A stretch of 5,369 nt of DNA from Proteiniphilum sp. Lineage in GTDB: Bacteria > Bacteroidota > Bacteroidia > Bacteroidales > Dysgonomonadaceae. The notes beneath the pieces are model-generated. The model was not told where the DNA came from. It saw only the letters and a program-made list of their open reading frames with translations, and did not search any database. Positions 4,966 through 5,369 of this stretch are shown here, one piece after another. Each line of letters starts with the position of its first letter. The stretch's first letter is position 1. The stretch is from contig JAAYFB010000439.1 in NCBI GenBank assembly GCA_012728465.1, positions 1 to 5,369 of the forward strand. The letters are read 5' to 3'. A program made the translations under genes and the position numbers.

Positions 4966-4983
4966 TTGTGAAATAATTCACAA
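4966..4983. promoter_or_regulatory. Rex-like palindrome 8 (ATAA centre)
   Basis: Both arms are perfect and the sequence equals copies 3, 5 and 7. It is the last copy; the downstream promoter's -35 begins 309 bp further on. Confidence 0.8.
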
Positions 4984-5254
4984 TCTAGGTTATAGAGGGG
5001 TATGACTACCTGTGCCTGAGGTAGGGCATGGCAGTAAGCCTAAGCCTATCTGATGGGGTCAGTATGTGGGGCAAGAGCATGGCTCAGAGCCTTTGAGGTA
5101 AACCCTAAATTGGCTTTTGATATTCTTATATGCAATTGATATTAAAGCTCTTTCTAGCCGCCCTAGAGTAGAGCCTAATGGCTTACTTGAGGTAGCTCTC
5201 TATCACCTTATAGTATAAGTATATCACAAGACCCGCTTCAAGTCAATACTTTTG
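4984..5254. other. Non-coding stretch rich in small hairpins
   Basis: No gene is visible. Perfect or near-perfect inverted repeats follow closely: CTACCT/AGGTAG at 5006-5024; a two-part stem at 5147-5174 (GCTCT/AGAGC outside TCTAG/CTAGA, loop CCGCC); AGCC-TAAT-GGCT at 5172-5183, which competes with the former; GGTAG-CTCT-CTATC near 5191-5204; and CTTATA-G-TATAAG at 5207-5219. GCATGGC recurs at 5026 and 5077, with a third copy at 4955 inside the array. TTGATA (5117-5122) with TATTAA (5140-5145) at 17-bp spacing is a weak promoter candidate for a short RNA covering 5152-5220. No terminator follows it. Confidence 0.4.
5207..5219. promoter_or_regulatory. 13-bp palindrome CTTATA-G-TATAAG
   Basis: The arms are perfectly symmetric around a single G. 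It lies 73 bp before the -35 of the downstream promoter, so it could be an operator, but its AT-rich content makes chance occurrence plausible. Confidence 0.3.
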
Positions 5255-5291
5255 TGTAAAAAAAATAGTTAAAAAAAGTTGATAAAAGTGG

Positions 5292-5320
5292 TTGATTTTT
5301 ATTGGGATATCATGTATAAT
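5292..5320 (+). promoter_or_regulatory. Sigma-A type promoter for the gene at the right edge
   Basis: TTGATT (5292-5297), a 17-bp spacer and a perfect TATAAT (5315-5320) predict a start near 5327 and a leader of about 28 nt before ATG 5355. No Rex-like palindrome overlaps it. TTGAT recurs at 5279 and 5292. Confidence 0.75.
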
Positions 5321-5354
5321 ATAGATATAAGGTTAAGGAAAGAGGTTGATAAAT

Positions 5355-5369
5355 ATGGTAAATATTACA
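5355..5369 (+). CDS. Start of an unidentified gene, cut by the right edge
   Basis: ATG at 5355 begins a frame of which only MVNIT is present. It is preceded by AAGGAAAGAGG (5335-5345), with the AGAGG part nine bases before the start, and by the promoter at 5292-5320. Promoter, ribosome binding site and start are in the right order, so a gene is likely. The product cannot be judged from five codons. Confidence 0.6.

Larger units (their letters stand above)
4624..4983. repeat. Array of eight 18-bp palindromes, TTGTGAA-N4-TTCACAA (Rex-operator-like)
   Basis: Eight copies start at 4624, 4661, 4695, 4720, 4757, 4887, 4921 and 4966. Six have perfect 7-bp arms; those at 4661 and 4720 end in TTCACAT. 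Central tetranucleotides are TAAA, AAAA, ATAA, AAAA, ATAA, AAAC, ATAA and ATAA. Gaps between copies are 19, 16, 7, 19, 112, 16 and 27 bp. The AAAA-centred and ATAA-centred copies alternate as pairs, suggesting duplication of a two-palindrome unit. The palindrome matches the operator consensus of the NADH-responsive repressor Rex in Bacillus and relatives, and its TGTGA-N6-TCACA core also fits CRP/Fnr-family sites. Natural Rex targets usually have one or two sites at a promoter; here eight lie in non-coding DNA, and the nearest good promoter is about 300 bp beyond. Possible roles are regulator titration, an iteron origin or a partition site. Confidence 0.9.

Noticed and set aside
4624..4983. 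CRISPR array
   Set aside because: The repeats are 18-bp palindromes with gaps of 7 to 112 bp; there are no uniform spacers and no cas gene.
4939..4990. Short frames after GAGGAG at 4939-4944
   Set aside because: ATG 4957 gives four codons and GTG 4953 only seven before a stop, and they run into palindrome 8.
4984..5254. tRNA genes among the hairpins
   Set aside because: No T-loop GTTCRA-type sequence or cloverleaf arrangement was found; stems are short and irregularly spaced.

Overview
The window is AT-rich DNA with strong Firmicutes expression signals: AGGAGG-type ribosome binding sites 6-7 nt before the start codons and near-consensus sigma-A promoters. A PIN-PhoH protein followed by a zinc-ribbon protein with an acidic tail suggests a large phage, prophage or other mobile replicon of a Bacilli-class host. 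That taxonomic reading is inference; no terminase, capsid, tail or replication gene is visible.

Left part (1-2700), minus strand: a promoter at 2670-2698 drives a leader of about 175 nt, then a PIN-PhoH ATPase/nuclease gene (2488-1253), a GNRA-type hairpin over its stop codon, and a zinc-ribbon protein (1205 to beyond the left edge). The divergent spacer also holds a plus-strand promoter and ribosome binding site for a 23-residue hydrophobic peptide (2605-2676), antisense to the phoH leader.

Middle part (2700-4300), plus strand: a consensus extended -10 promoter drives a compact NCS2-family nucleobase permease (2786-3883), whose stop codon lies in the loop of its own terminator. A Cys-rich 73-residue protein with three Pro-Cys-Cys motifs follows (3916-4137), then one or two tiny overlapping reading frames that look like remnants.

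Right part (4300-5350) has no convincing gene for over 1 kb but is highly organised: a GC-rich block of competing hairpins, a very AT-rich tract, a hairpin-rich segment ending in a strong plus-strand terminator, and then eight copies of an 18-bp palindrome, TTGTGAA-N4-TTCACAA, within 360 bp. This palindrome matches the operator consensus known for the redox repressor Rex in Bacillus and relatives, and its core TGTGA-N6-TCACA also fits CRP/Fnr-family sites. A second hairpin-rich stretch follows, then a good promoter and the first five codons of a gene running off the right edge. The palindrome array is the main discovery candidate: a Rex/Fnr titration array, an iteron-type origin, or a partition site.
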